64,000 bases of DNA from the NCBI GenBank assembly GCA_026874595.1, contig CM049317.1, positions 52,657,618 through 52,721,617 on the forward strand, read 5' to 3'. Under the pieces are notes generated by a model. The model worked only from the letters and a program-made list of their open reading frames with translations. It searched no databases and was not told the DNA's origin. Below are positions 33,960 through 46,689 of the stretch, in pieces. Source of the DNA: Sipunculus nudus (taxonomy: Eukaryota > Annelida > Sipuncula > Golfingiida > Sipunculidae). A program made the position numbers and the translations under genes. Each line of letters opens with the position of its first letter. Position 1 is the first letter of the stretch.

Positions 33960-34220
33960 GAGGAACATTTTAAAAAGGCGCTTGGTACATTTGCAGATTA
34001 ACATGAGACAACGGTTGTAACACTAATATCACTTATTATATTGCAGATATGGTGGTTATATGTCTGTTCACAGGGCCACATGTACCGCTTCTATGCACAG
34101 GGCTCGAAGTTAAAGAACATTTTCGGTCGGCAGCGCAGAAACTGTACCGGTCTTCCAAGAATTTTACTTACCCTACTTTTATTATTATTATTTATTAAAT
34201 TATCTCTTTTTGCTACCTTT
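33960..34220 (+). repeat. Duplicated segment C, copy 1
   Basis: Shares with 38035-38295, in the same orientation: TTTGCAGATTAACAT, then AACGG-TGTAACA, then TTATATT-CAGATA, then TCGAAGTTAA, GGCAGCGCAGA, AGGAATTTTAC and a T-rich end. The two copies are clearly diverged. No coding frame is shared. Confidence 0.65.
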
Positions 34221-34377
34221 TAATATATCAACACAGGTATAAAACGGCATTGTACCAAGGTTGCTATTTGCACAATCATACTTTCCCCTACACGTATCCT
34301 CGTAAACATTTTCACACCAGCATTCAAATGTTGCTATGAACATGGCTCATTTCGAACTGGAAACCATACGCTAACTA

Positions 34378-34660
34378 GTAATATGCATTCTCAGGAATGC
34401 AGGCCTCCGCCATATGGGCGGTCCTTATTTTGCTCCCGAACACGTGTTTGCATTCTCTTATTCGGCCCATCCTCTCAGGTTCATTCGTCCAGAAGTACCC
34501 GAGGTCCCACTAATCCGTGTTTGCATTCACCTATTAGGCCTATATTCCCAGCTTCATTCCAACCTTCCGCTAGGTGTCGTTTCTACTTGAAACAAACTTC
34601 TTTCTGGTGGGCACTGTGGGACGGCCGGACTAATTGTTTAAACTGTCAAACTGCAAATTA
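34378..34660 (+). repeat. LINE/SINE-like 3' tail family, copy 3
   Basis: AATATGCATTCTCAGGAATG start as at 22640, and TGTTTGCATTCACCTATTAG, then TATTCCCAGCTTCATTC as at 10020-10060. GTGTTTGCATTC occurs twice within it. Confidence 0.5.
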
Positions 34661-34949
34661 AACAATTGTTACAATTCAAGGATACATCTTCTGTTTATAT
34701 TTCACATGCGTATGTTTCCAAAATATTACTTATACTGTGGAGTACTTGCCACAAAAACACACATATGTATGTAATTTGCCTTGAAAAAATTCTGACCCAG
34801 CATTTTGAACGGAAATCATTATTCTCTTCACTACACTTATACCTAAGCCGCTATTGTATGTAACAGCCGCGGTGCAGTGTGGGGATGAAATTGTGCTTTA
34901 AGCCTAAACCCTAAACAGCAAAGTCGTAACCCTGGGAGTCCGAGTGCGT

Positions 34950-35135
34950 AGTGTGGATTCATTCTTGCATTAGTGAATGTATATTTGTGAATATTCCTGG
35001 AAATCCTTCCTGGGCCCGGATCATGAGGCGGATCAATGCTTCCTTAACCTATTCCCGAAATATCCTGGAATGTTCATGAGATTGCGTTCAAACACATTGA
35101 CACACCCACACACACACACACACAGGCACACCCAT
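34950..35135 (+). repeat. LINE/SINE-like 3' tail family, copy 4, with (CA)n
   Basis: TTTGTGAATATTCCTGGAAA and TGTTCATGAGATTGCGTTC match copies 1 and 2. It ends in an ACAC run at 35099-35125. Confidence 0.5.
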
Positions 35136-35280
35136 AATGGAAAATGAGGGACTTCAATGGTCGGCCAAGAACCGTATAGACATTGTGGGGGAACAGATTC
35201 CCATGGTTGTGGGTTGGTTGTGGGCATTCACGACGTCACGGCTATTCAGGGATAGCCTCACGGACACGAAATGGTTGTTT

Positions 35281-35305
35281 GGGGGGGGGGGGGGGGGGGG
35301 GGGGG
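35281..35305 (+). repeat. 25-base poly-G tract
   Basis: The longest uninterrupted G run in the window. Confidence 0.95.
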
Positions 35306-35309
35306 TCCA

Positions 35310-36390
35310 GGGTGACGCGCCGGACAAACACCGCATCACGCACTGCGTTACAAAAAAGTACTCAAATATAACTTATTTCGTATTTCCTGCACAATTTAGC
35401 CAATGTTTACGTATATATTTAGAAAGATCTATAAGAAAAACCGTGTAAAGAATTCTTTTGTCGCTGGTGATATGTCTAGATATATCAAAATATAAAAAAG
35501 ATATGCCTAATGAGCGATATTCGGATTTGTTGTCGATCTTACAGTTCATTTCATTTAGCGTTTCTAATGAAATGTTAAGTTAAAATGTGATAATTTTTGG
35601 ATTAGTTTGTTGGCTAAATAAATGTTCATGCTAAAGAAATTACAAAATGCGACCTTTCGTTCGACCATTGAGCTGTCTGTCAATTTATGTGGGCCATTTA
35701 TTTAATATAGTCGAGACTCGTTGCAAGTTAACCGGTCGGTGGATTGTGGACAGTGGGTTGTTGGATCTTATTCGGAATTATTCGAGAAAGTGCTACGGAT
35801 TCTCACGGATCCTCAAATCGGCTAAGAAGGACTGGTCGTATCGAAATTCCCTGCTTCCTTACTCCTTCGCTGACGATTAACCAGGGAGGTCCTAGACCAA
35901 AGACTTGCGCATGTACGGAGGTAGCATTCACGGACAAGCACGTACCGTGTCGTCACGGCCAATGACGGTAACCTTACGGTCTATCGACAGAGTTACCCAT
36001 ACCTTAAGCCTATAGGGCATACTGTCGCGGATGAGGGTACGAAGACGGATGGTCTTGGATTGAGTAATCACGAACATCCATGGGAAACACATATTTTTTT
36101 ATCCTATCAGAGAAATTGCTTACGGTTTGAGTACGGAAACGCGCTCCTTGGGGCCAATTAAGATGTTCACTGGGGATTATTAACGGATGAACGGGGTTGG
36201 CACTTTTTTAACCGCACAATCAATGTTGATCTGTGGTGGATCCGTGATAATGCGAAGTAGCCCTCGATTGAACACCTGCGGGGATATATCAGCGATTATA
36301 ATGTAATCAATGTCATAATATTCGCTACTGTTTTTTTTTTTGTACGCATACTTTGGGGCCAACTTGTAAACACATAACCCTAGCACGGCG
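35310..36390. other. No gene seen
   Basis: 35640-36180 is GC-richer with scattered CACGGAC and CGTCACGG motifs and stops in all frames; possibly an old decayed element. Confidence 0.35.
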
Positions 36391-36394
36391 AGGT

Positions 36395-37010
36395 ATAAGG
36401 GGAGAGAGCAAGCGGTTTTGAGCAGCTAAAAGGCGATTATGCTTGTTTCCTTGATTTGTGTCGCACTAGTTCAGTGAACACAACATTTTCATGTTGCTTT
36501 GTAAGTGATTCTATAACTTAAAGTTGTAAATTATACAACTCAGCCACACGTTGCCAGACAATGACGTCACACAGTTGTAACAACGTTATTAAGACCTAAA
36601 ACTGGGCTTAAGTCGAGTAAAATGATATATCAACTGGACCCTTGTCTATGACAAAGGAATGCATAAAGTTATGATGGTCATGTGCATCGCTCAGATATAC
36701 GAGTGGTTTAGGAAATCAGATATGATAAATGAATGGATTTACTTGCTGTGGCAATGGTTGAACGTCCTTGATCCAGAGGCTGATTTTTGCACAAAGTGCT
36801 TGGTCCTTGAAGACCTCAGTTTTTGTGGCCCCAGAGTAGACCCAGTTGTGGCTCTGTTGCTGTGTTAACAACAGAGCCACAACTGGGTCTAGGCCCCAGA
36901 GGTACCGGGAGCAAACGATATAAAGCGTGGCCGGGCTCACAGTGAGAACTGGCACAATGCGTAGAATCGGACTTACAAGAGTACGACTCTGATGGTTAGG
37001 GTTTGTGGGC
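36395..37010 (-). repeat. Duplicated segment D, copy 1
   Basis: Diverged copy of 50560-51110, same orientation: GGGAGAGAGCAAGC, CAGACAATGACGTCAC, GAGTAAAATG, ACCCTTGT, CTTGAAGACCT (GAAGACTTCC in copy 2), GTACCGGGAGCAAACGATAT (TACTGGTAGCAGACGATACA in copy 2). Both copies have a minus-strand frame with a Cys-x-x-Tyr-Leu segment, which hints at a decayed coding origin. This copy has gained a 53-bp hairpin (36838-36890). Confidence 0.65.
36838..36890. repeat. Perfect hairpin, 22-bp arms, 9-base loop
   Basis: AGACCCAGTTGTGGCTCTGT and two more bases (36838-36859) pair exactly with 36869-36890 around the loop CTGTGTTAA. The hairpin is absent from the related segment at 50.6-51.1 kb. Confidence 0.95.
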
Positions 37011-37019
37011 GTCACAAAC

Positions 37020-38034
37020 TGACCTCAACGATGCACCACGGCTTCTTAATACACATATGGCATAGGTATAAATGTAGTGAAGAGCGTAATGTAGTCCGTT
37101 CATGTACGTCCAATGAGGATTATTTCAAGGCAAATTACGTAAACATGGGTGTTTTTGTGGAAAGGACTTCACGGAATATGTAATAATTTGCAAATATGCG
37201 CATATGAAATGTAAACAGAAGATTTCCTGGGAATGTAACAAATTTTTATTTCAAAGTTTGACAGTTGAGATAAATAGTCTAACAGATATCGGTTCGTTTT
37301 GAGCATAAACGACCTACGGCGGAAGGGTGGAGAGCTTGGTGTTTGGACGACAACAGCAGCGCTGATTATGCAGACAAGGCGTATAAGACCGAATTTTGGG
37401 TCTCACGCCTTAGATCGTTGCTATACTTCTGCATATGGGAGATATGTGAAATCCATTAACATCCCGGCACACTTGTTTATCAATGACAGTTTGTTGAGCC
37501 CCCCCCCCCCCCCCCCTCTAAAATTCTTTATCCGCCGTCATTTTCATCAGGAGTGACACCGACTTGGCACTGCCCTGACACTATTAGTCAGACAATGTTA
37601 CGTGACATAACATGATGTGGTTCGTCTCTCGTACCACCACCGGAATGTTGGTTTTCTCTGGTATAATATTCCATTTCCTATTTACATTTACAGCCCGTTA
37701 CAGCCTTAAAGTACCCGCATTGCTTGTTTTATCTATCGACACCATGCAGCTACATTGTCAGGGAAAAGATTTTGTTTTTATTTTATCTCTTGCGATAGTA
37801 ACACTTCTTTTTTATCGGTATGGAGTATACCGGTGGGAATCCCTGGCAAAACCATGTCTGGAAGATAAAAGACGACCGATAACCGATTATTATAATGGAT
37901 TATTTAACGTGCCAACTATTTCACCGTGAAATACGCTGGATAGAATCGTAACTAAAACATTGTCCGGGCAAATTCTGGCTATTTTTTGTACATCACAAAA
38001 TGTCAAGGCAGAGGTTGCATTTTTATGCTGCTCG
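37020..38034. other. No supported gene; contains an 18-base poly-C
   Basis: A 105-codon plus frame at 37615-37929 starts MWFVSRTTTGMLVFSGIIFH and has two hydrophobic stretches. There is no recognised family, poly(A) signal or splice context, so it is not called. Poly-C lies at 37499-37516. Confidence 0.35.
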
Positions 38035-38295
38035 CTTTTTGATGCATTTTGCAGATTAACATAAGAAAACGGATGTAACAATATTATCCCTGATTATATT
38101 ACAGATACAGTGGTTCTATACCAAGTCACATAACCACCTGTACCTGGACTATGTACAGCGATCGAAGTTAAGAACTTTCCACAAAACAAATCGTGCCGGC
38201 AGCGCAGATATTTTACCGGACCACCAGGAATTTTACTGCACCCCACTTTTATGTTGTTTTATTTTTTTTTCTTCAACTTATCTCACCTTGCTATA
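38035..38295 (+). repeat. Duplicated segment C, copy 2
   Basis: See 33960-34220. The right edge abuts the terminal motif of the next interspersed repeat. Confidence 0.65.
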
Positions 38296-38305
38296 TTTAA
38301 CAATT

Positions 38306-39400
38306 AGGGACCCATCGGTCTCAGTGCTCAGCTGAGTTTGCCTATACGGATATGTTTATGAGCTTTTTCAATATATTGGTCCTGTGATACGTTTTAAGCA
38401 AACCGGTCTACTCAAACTGGAGTAATCATCAATAATCTAATTTGTGAATGGATGAACCCTTGTGACGTTGACCTTTACCTAGTGACCCTAAAATCAAAAG
38501 GAAACTCCCCCGCTGGCAGATGCGCCACATGTGGTAGGCGGAAGGTTTGCGCTGAAAAGTTTGGCCTAAATGCATTCACAATCTTTCTAAAACAGTAGGT
38601 CCTGTGACTTCGACGTTAGATCTCATGACTCCAGAATCAAAGATCTTACTTTAGTAGTATGTCATATAGAAGTCAGGGTTGAAACAAATTTCTCAATCCA
38701 TACTGGTGTTATTATCTGGAAACCAATGTGTTGATAAATGGCTCCCATGATCACGACTGTTGACCTTGTGACCCCAAAATGCACAAGTTTCTTCCACTCT
38801 TGGCAGGTGAGCAATATCTGGATTCTAGGTTTAGGATGAAAACTCATGCTTACAATACATCCAGAATCATTTTAAAGATGTGGGTCCTGTGACCTTGACC
38901 TTAGACCTTATGACCCAAAAATCAAAGGGGTTCGTACATTATTGGTGGGTCATATGTGCGTCAAGATTAAACCAGCATGTCAATCCAAAATGGAGTTATC
39001 ATCTCGGAACAAATATGATGACAGATGGCCCCTGTGACCTTGACCTTTGACCTTGTAATCTTTCAATGAATGATTTTATTAGTAGTATGTGTTGTGCGGC
39101 CTTTCTCGACCTCCACCGTATAGCTTCCATCCGGCGTTTCCTCTCTACTAATGCGTGCTGTCGGCTCATTTGCGCAACTGTAATAACTCGCCTGGATAAT
39201 TATAAACAAAATAATGATAAACAAAGTTTTGCGGATACTATGTTTTTGACCGGGTGCCGCCGCCGACGCCCCCGCGTTCGTTTCCGGAATAGAACTCTGA
39301 GACCACTAGACCAATTTTTTTCCGAAATTTGACACCATTATCGGGTCACATGTGAACTAGTGCTAATTTTTTTGCGTTGACCTCTGATCTTTCCTATCCG
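38306..39400. repeat. Interspersed repeat with GTGACCTTGACCTT units
   Basis: Starts GGGACCCATCGGTCTCAGTG, then CTCAGCTGA (the family terminus). Inside are repeated units with GTCCTGTGACCTTGACCTT and GACCCNAAAATCAAAG at about 38465, 38600, 38760, 38890 and 39035. The same unit reappears at 41461-41640, beyond the LINE fragment. Confidence 0.55.
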
Positions 39401-40790
39401 CAGTGCGTCCATCTGTGTGTCAGTTTCGATACATGAATTCACATATCTTCGGACTCGTTTGACCGATCGGGCTGAAAGTTTGCACGAATGTAGCTCTTGT
39501 ATAGCTTTATAACATACTCAAAATGTTGGCGCGCCCTGCAACCATTTTTTCACAGCTTCCATCTGGTCATCTGGTTAAATTACTCATATCTCTGCAGTGG
39601 TTGGACTTAATCGCCTAAAATTTTGCATGCCTATACATACTGGAGCGCTTTCCTGATTTTATGACAGGTGGCGCCACTACTTTCACGTTCACGCTGCAGA
39701 CATTCATGCTAATATCTCCGGACTGGTTTGACGTATCTTCATGAAAATTTGCATGTGTAAAAATCTTACATAGCTTTGTATCATAAACAAAATGGTTCCG
39801 CCACCTGCAACCGTTCCTGCATAGCGTCCATCTATTTGTCTGCCTAGGGTTACAATCACTCATATCTCTGCAGTGGTTGGACTTATTCGTTTGACCGCTC
39901 GGGCTGAAAGTTTGCACGAATGTAGCTCTTGGATAGCTTTATCAAATATAATATACACAATTAAAATTGGTGGCGCCATCTATAGCAATTTTTGCACAGC
40001 GTCCATCTGGTGATCTGATTAAAATCACTTATATCTCTGCAGTAGTTGGACCTATTCACCTAAAATTTGCATGCGTATACATCCTGGATAACTTTCTTAA
40101 TTTTATGACAGGTGGCGCCACCTACATTCGCGTTCACGCTGCAGACATTCATGCTAATATATCGGGACTGGTTTGACGTAATTTCATGAAACTTTGCATG
40201 TGTATAGATCTTTCATAGCTTTTTCTTATAAACGAAACTGGTGGCGCCACCTGCAACCTTTTTTTTTGTAAATCGTCCATCTGTTCGTCTGTCTTTAGTT
40301 AAAATCGCTCATATCTCTGCAGTGGTTAGACTTATTCACCTGAAATTTTGCATGCGTATACATCCTTGATACATTTCTTAATTTTATGACAGGTGGTGCT
40401 TCCTGCATTCACGTTCACGCCGCAGACATCCATGCTTAAATATCCTGACTGGTTTGACGTATCTTCATAAAAAAATTGCACATGTTAAGATCTAATATAG
40501 CTCTTTATTAGAAACTAAACTGGTGGCTCCACCTGCAAGCATTTTGCACAGCGTCCATGCGTTAGCCTACTGTGGGAATAAATCACTCATATATCGGCAG
40601 TGGTTTGACTTATCCACCTGAAATTTTGGTTATGTATACATCTTTGATAGTTTCTCTTTCAAATAACAGGTGGCGCCACCTAAAATCATGTTAACGTGGA
40701 AGACATCCATGCTAATATGCAACACATCTCACTCTATTTCCCCTTGCCACTCAATCCATGCCTCGCATCACCCATCATTCTCGGCGGAAA
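39400..40790. repeat. Tandem block built on GGTGGCGCCACC
   Basis: Roughly 280-bp units. Each has ATCTCTGCAGTGGTTGGACT, then a TTTTGCATGCGTATACATC-like stretch, then ACAGGTGGCGCCACC, GACATTCATGCTAATAT, a GGTTTGACGTATCTTCATGA-like stretch and a second GGTGGCGCCACC. Intact or near-intact palindromes occur near 39664, 39968, 40109, 40230 and 40668, with decayed ones near 39537, 40395 and 40520. No coding frame. Confidence 0.75.
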
Positions 40791-40794
40791 CGCG

Positions 40795-41420
40795 TCGACT
40801 ACCCGTAACCTAGTTGTTATACAGTTTTTGCTGGGTTACCGGCAGAGCAAGTCTCGCGGCTACAGATGTTCAGAATAATGCTGCGCACCTCATTGTTAAG
40901 AATCGTAAGACTGACCACGTCACCCCGCTGCTCAAACAGCTCCATTGGCTTCCCGTCAAGTACCGTGTACAATACAAAATTTCTGTTTTTGTTTTACGGC
41001 ATTTTGATGGCTCACTTCCATCATATTGGTCTGAAAAATAATAAAAAATAAAATAACTATCGGCCTCGCTTAAGCTGCGCTCGGCTGGCGGAAACCTTCT
41101 TAAAGTACCAAGTGTAATATGAAAGTCGATGAACGTTCTTTCCGTTTCATAGCCGCGAAATTCTGAAATTCGCTTCTTATTACACATAGAAAATCATCGA
41201 GTCTTCCATCATTATAAACCGATTCGAAAACTTTCTCTTTTGGCAATATAATATTTTTATATAATATTTATATATATATTTATATAATTTAATATGCATC
41301 ATTTCTTTTATCTTGGATAAGGCAGGGGAGTAGATTTCCTTGAAATGGTGTGTGGGTATGTTTTGGTGCGTACATTGCGCTAAGTCCGACCATCGGAGAA
41401 TCGGCGCCATATAAATACTA

Positions 41421-41460
<40 letters not shown>
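40795..41460 (+). mobile_element. CR1-like LINE 3' end fragment
   Basis: The frame near 40814-41041 reads QNNAAHLIVKNRKTDHVTPL, then LKQLHWLPVKYRVQYKISV: the conserved C-terminal stretch of CR1/Jockey-type reverse transcriptase ORF2 (NAAR-type, HVTPLL, LHWLPV, R-x-x-YK). Frames then shift, with decayed VDERSFRF and AAKF codons at about 41125-41165. The 3' end GGCGCCATATAAATA is followed by an (ATT)n tail to 41460, as in CR1 elements. This is a 5'-truncated dead copy. Confidence 0.8.
40814..41041 (+). pseudogene. Reverse transcriptase C-terminal remnant (CR1-like)
   Basis: About 75 codons with the HVTPLLKQLHWLPV motif. No catalytic motif is present because the polymerase core is truncated away, and the downstream frame is broken after YWSEK. 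Confidence 0.75.
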
Positions 41461-42065
41461 GTGACCCCAAAATCTTTTAGGTTCTTCCCCTATTAGCAGA
41501 TCAGTTATATGTGCAAGATGGAAGGTTTCCGTTGCAAACTTTTGGCTTTAAATGCATCCACTATCTTTCTAAATAAGTGGGTTCTGTGACCTTGACCTTT
41601 GACCTCTTGATCCCAAAATCAAGAGTTCATGCATAAAATCAGTCATTTTAAAAAGTCTATCGGATTTTGCTATTTAGATACTTAGATTTTGCTATTTAGA
41701 TACTTAGAATTAATAGGGAAAAGTTCAAAAACCTTTAAAATCTTCTCCGATACTGTCCTGCCAAATTGTTCAAAATTTCACAGAAATAATTCCAAAAACA
41801 ACCTCTCTCAATTTTGTTTAAATGGTTCCAGTTCGGTGAATTATAGTTGAGTAACAGGAAGCTGAACTAAGTCATTTGGCCAAAAAAATACTAAAGTTAC
41901 AATATCAGAACTGCTGGACAAATCATCACCAAATTTTAGGCAAATGTTGCCCACATAAGTCACATATGAAATTGAGGTATTGGTGGCGCCGCCTGCACCG
42001 ATCTTTTTTTGTACGGGGGTATTCGGTATTCAGTACAATAACTCATTATAAAAAAAAACTTCTCG
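41461..42065. repeat. Continuation of the GTGACC / GGTGGCGCC repeat
   Basis: GTGACCCCAAAATC, then CTGTGACCTTGACCTTTGAC as at 38.5-39.1 kb, and GGTGGCGCCGCC at about 41983. A 24-bp unit (TTTTGCTATTTAGATACTTAG) is tandemly doubled at 41665-41708. Confidence 0.6.
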
Positions 42066-42772
42066 GAATGTTGATATTTGCATTTTTTTTTTAATTTACA
42101 TCCTTCACAAATCGTTCGCGTGTCCCGTGAAAACTTAGTCCATACATGGACCTCTATGTCCTATGATACTTCTGTTGGACGGACATTACGGTCCATGGGC
42201 CCATGTAAATTCAATATAAACACTCCGCAACGTATTTGCAACGATAGGTCGAGGGCCCCTGGAGGAGATGACAGGTCTGATCACTCGAAGAAATTGCATC
42301 AGGCTTATCAAAACTATATTCACTAACCTTTTGCATGTATGATTTTACATTCTAATTGACAAAAAGTCTTATTTTACAGGTTCTTTCTTGTACAACCCAC
42401 ACAACGCTGTTCATCCAATGTGGCCATTGGTCGCAATGCAACGTGGGAAGGATTCATAACCCGTTTTAAGGCGAATTGAGCATTCAGTTGAAACCTTAGC
42501 AAGCGGATAAAACGATGCGCTTTCGTAACGGTTTGAGACGATTTCCTGAGCTTGATTCCAAACGCTTTGACCAAAACGGTCTAAAAACGCTTTGATTGCC
42601 CTTTTGGTGTGAACGCTCAATTCGAATTCAAAATGGTTTGAAACCGGTTTCGACTTGCCGTGTGAAATTGGTAGCTTTTCCACTGTTCCATGTGGGATCC
42701 TCAACCAAGTGCCAGTTCACCTTACATGTGCTGCTTCAGAATGTGAAAATCAGTCATCCTAATATCAATATA
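42066..42772. other. No gene seen
   Basis: A patch at 42400-42700 is open in both directions without a recognised domain; its GTGTGAACGCTCAATTCGAA style suggests an old repeat. Confidence 0.35.
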
Positions 42773-43700
42773 CGGGTCAAAATATGAGTAAACCCCAAAC
42801 GAATTGCAAGAAATTGTTTTATGGTGATTGCCTGTATTATAGGACGAGCTTTACAATATATCAAAAGTTTACCAAAATTGGACACCGGGAAAGTTGTTAT
42901 TTTAAAAAGGGCGTCAAAAATGGCCGCAAAGTCCTTAAAATAGCTATAAATCATTCATATTTAATCGTAGAGTTGTAATTTTGGTATCTAGTACCAGGTT
43001 TCTTGGGGTCCAGAAATCCATTGGAACCGATAAAAACATCTTTGCGTATTTATATTTCTTGTAAATCCAAGGTGGCGTCCAAAATTTATTTTTTCTTATA
43101 GAATTTTAATTTTGGTATCTTCTACCAGGTACTTTTGGGTCCCAAAATCCAAAGGGGGGACCAATAAAAGATCTTTCTGTATTTATATCACTGGCAAATC
43201 CCAGAGAGCTTCCATAATTGCCGAAAAGGCCTTAAAATGGCCAAACATCAATTATTTCACCATGCATTTGTAATTTTGGTTTGTGCATTTTTTGTTTGTA
43301 AATTCAATGAAGTAAATAAAGCATTGCTTTGGAGTCATGTGAACGGCAAATCAAAGATGGCTCAAAATGGCTAACAATTAGATCATTTACAGTAGTTCCT
43401 TACAGTATTGCCGTAATTTTGGTTCCAATAACTTTTCTTTTAAGGGTTAAAAAGTTGCCCGGTAGTAAAAAAAAATTTAGAATAAAGCCTCTATCAGCTG
43501 CTAACCTATACATCCAAGATACTAAACAGAATGGACACCGAATAATCTTACACACTAATATGGTTAGAGCAGTTACTTTTATCATAGATGTGTGTTTGAT
43601 GTCTACATCTAGGTTTTAGGGTTTGCAAATAAAAACAAGACAATACTCACGTTACTTTAAATATCAAATATGACATCCAATATGGCCACTTATGCATTGT
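42773..43700 (+). repeat. Left inverted arm with sub-terminal tandem units
   Basis: Units share GAGTTGTAATTTTGGTATCT, ACCAGGT, GGGTCC and AAATCCATTGGAACC. The inner part (TCAAAGATGGCTCAAAATGG) pairs with GCCATCTTTGATTTGCAAGC near 46910. Confidence 0.7.
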
Positions 43701-44399
43701 AAAATATTAAGGCGGTTCTGAGACACTAAATTTTAGCGGAGGATAACATAACGAAAATACCCGGGGATAACAAAGTATTTGCCATATATATATATATTTG
43801 ATATAAATGAACTCGAAGGTCTTGAACTCGGCCCTGTACATGAGGCCACGTCTCGAAATCTAGGCCAAATCCAGCCCCAGTCCAATATGAACACGCTCTG
43901 TTTATCATACTGGAAAACATGCATGCTGCTAACATATTCACGTATATGTAGCATGCATATGTAGAACTGTTAAAGAATGCTAAAATGGTTGATCATTCTT
44001 TTTCTGTATGTACCCTTTGTTTTGCCCTTATACTCCTTGTATTAATGTTTTTATTTATTTGATTTTCCAAATACATCACTGACATCTTGGAAGTCTATCA
44101 AGTCCGGCGTTTACGTCTATTTGCGTCATAATTATATTTTGTGGGTTAGTAGCCCTGTTTTTCATGTGCACTGTATTGTGCTTTGGGATTCCTCTTGATT
44201 TCATTGGTACTGCTACTTCGGGATTTTCCTCTGTTTGCTTCCAGCATGCTTTATTGGTGACCCTTTTTTAATTTGTTGCAAATATTGGGTGATTTCAACG
44301 ATGACGATAATGGCAAAACTATGGCAAAACATAATTTTGAAAGCATTCCTTGGTCCTTCCTTTCTTTTTCCTAATCTGAGTTCAAGATTTAGCTGTTGC

Positions 44400-46060
44400 T
44401 TACTGATTCTCCATACAAATGAGTCGGGTCCCAGGAAAGCTGAGCTTTTGTAATTCCTTCTCTGTGATGCACACCAGGATCTTCTCAGAAATAGACAAAA
44501 TTATATGCCTCTCTCTGATTAACTGTTCGCTAGAATTAGTTTTTAAAGTCACTAGAGAGACACGGTTGAGATGATCTGGGATCACCGTCCCAGTTGTCTC
44601 TTTAGAATATACATTTTGAGTAGTCGATAGACGCCATGCCATAACCAAGCCAAGCCTCGGGAGCCGAGAGACCGCCAATTTAGAACCTTGGGAAGGCCAC
44701 AGCACCAACACCCACAAAAGCAGAAGGAGCATGCATTCCCTCCACCGATCCAAGCAGCGGAGACCCAGCCATGCCAATCGAGAGCATAACTTGATCTATG
44801 AAACGAGAGAGCTTCGAGACAAGGGCCATTTTATACTTGCAGTTTCGGTCATTTAGACAGCATTAGCAAGTTTTTTTTTGTCATACGCCCGATTAACTGT
44901 TTGATGTGCTGCTCTTGTTATTAATTGTGCAGAGAATAACTGTGGCATCCTTGAAATCCTGTGGCATGACCTCTTCCTCCGAGACACTGCAGAGAATGTT
45001 ACGTTAAATTGCAGATAAGGAAGGCCTGGGTAGCTTTCATGACCCCCTGTAGTATGGGACAGGGCAAGCTTATAGATGGTAGGTTACTAATGGATCTAAT
45101 CCAGTTTATCTGCAATGACTGGATAGTCTATATATGAGTGTATGAAAGTGTTGAAATTTCTCTCGGTGATGACACTCTTCAGTTTTAATGGTGCTTGCAG
45201 TTTGTATAGAGGAGGGATTGGGATTTTTTTTGCAATTTCCATATACTACTTTGATAGACCTTAAGAAAATGTAGAGGTCTTAGTTTCAGCAGGGTGCTTT
45301 GTCAAGTTTCTACTCTCACCATGCTTACTTCTTCCTACACTGAGCTGCTTGCACCTGATATTGCAGCACCTCCAAACAGTTCATTTGTAGAAGTGAAAAA
45401 CATTTTTCAATCTATGAAGGCCTTGTTCAAGGAAACCCATCGAATGTTAACTCCTTCATCTTAACCAAAATTCTGAACTGGTTTCCGTTTTGGAAGATCT
45501 TTGTGAGGTCAGCATGTTTTCCAGGCTAGTGGCAAAATGGTTATGAAGATATGTTTGTTTTAATTCATCAATATTTAATGTTATATAGGACCTGGTTGTT
45601 TCCTGGTGGACTGTGTAGTGTGCAGTGAGGAGATCTATCTGAGCAGAGGGTGGTGTTTCTAAAACTCGGCTGCATCCCAGGTGATCCTGTGGTTTTTTAT
45701 ATCGCACCCTCGGCTGATGGCTTTGTAGAAAAGTTGGCACTGTTTGGATCTCAGATGCTTCCACTTAATTTTGTATTTGTCTGATTATTTGAAAGAAGTT
45801 TTGATAGTCAGGTTGTTCTCTACAGAGATGATTAAATCAGACCTTTATCTAGAACCATATACTTTGGCCATGTGAAACAGGTACGCAACACTTATTCTGT
45901 AGGCGGTACCGCGACTTTGGTATTTTAGGACGACCAGCAACCTGCACTTGTTTCCAAATGGAATTGCTCTCAAGATCTCCATAGACGAATGCTGGCGAGA
46001 TTTGGAGACCAGGCTGTCTTGTGTGGCAAGTGTGTTTCACCAGCTGCTCATTGATTGGAG
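44400..46060 (-). pseudogene. Decayed coding remnants inside the inverted-arm element
   Basis: Minus-strand frames, broken by stops and shifts: about 46060-45849 (CHTRQPGLQISPAFVYGDLE, then SNSIWKQVQVAGRPKIPKSR), about 45764-45456 (HLRSKQCQLFYKAISRGCDI in one frame) and 44777-44400. Codon content looks protein-like and the strand is consistent, so a disabled transposon gene is likely. I do not recognise the family and claim no catalytic residues. Confidence 0.4.
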
Positions 46061-46689
46061 TTAGTGAACTGATAGCTGTTCGAAATGTTGGTTTAATGGC
46101 AACATATTCCCCATTAATCTTCCTCTATATGCACGCATTATGTTAGCTTTGAATCTCGAAGAAAAAGGTTGTATCCTTCACTAAATATTTCAGTCTTTGA
46201 ATTAACTATTATGTTATGATATAGACTTGGAACTACAGTGAATGAAGGACAATCAATCAGTTTATTCTATTACTGGCTGGCATTGTCCATAGCTGGCATG
46301 GTCCATAGCTGCTGCTTCATAGAAAGATGTAGCTGTAGGAGCATGAGACAATTCCAGCGATTTTTTGGACATAGTAAACTGGACAGATGCTGCAACCCAT
46401 ACAGCAAGTAAATGGAAGATCAAGGATGGTAATTTTTCACTTGACTTTTATCAGATAACTAGAATCCTCACACAAATAACTGTGTCTCAGTGATGACGCT
46501 CACTGTGCGATCTTGATTTAATTTGCCCCAGCTATTTTGTTCCTGCTTTTTTCCTATTTTGTCGTTGAGTAAACACTTTCATCTAATAGATCTCATAGAA
46601 ATGCGCACGTTTTATGCGATTTCATTGTACTGGTGGCCATTTTGATTCCATTGATTCATATTTTAGAATACCTGAAGGCAAGGATTTAC

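Noticed and set aside
35154-35371. Poly-Gly and poly-Pro ORFs
   Set aside because: Shadows of the 25-base G tract.
37615-37929. 105-codon ORF with two hydrophobic segments
   Set aside because: No family, promoter, splice or poly(A) context; plausible by chance in AT-rich DNA.
39400-40790. CRISPR array
   Set aside because: Repeat units of about 280 bp diverge along their whole length with no repeat/spacer pattern, and the genome is eukaryotic.
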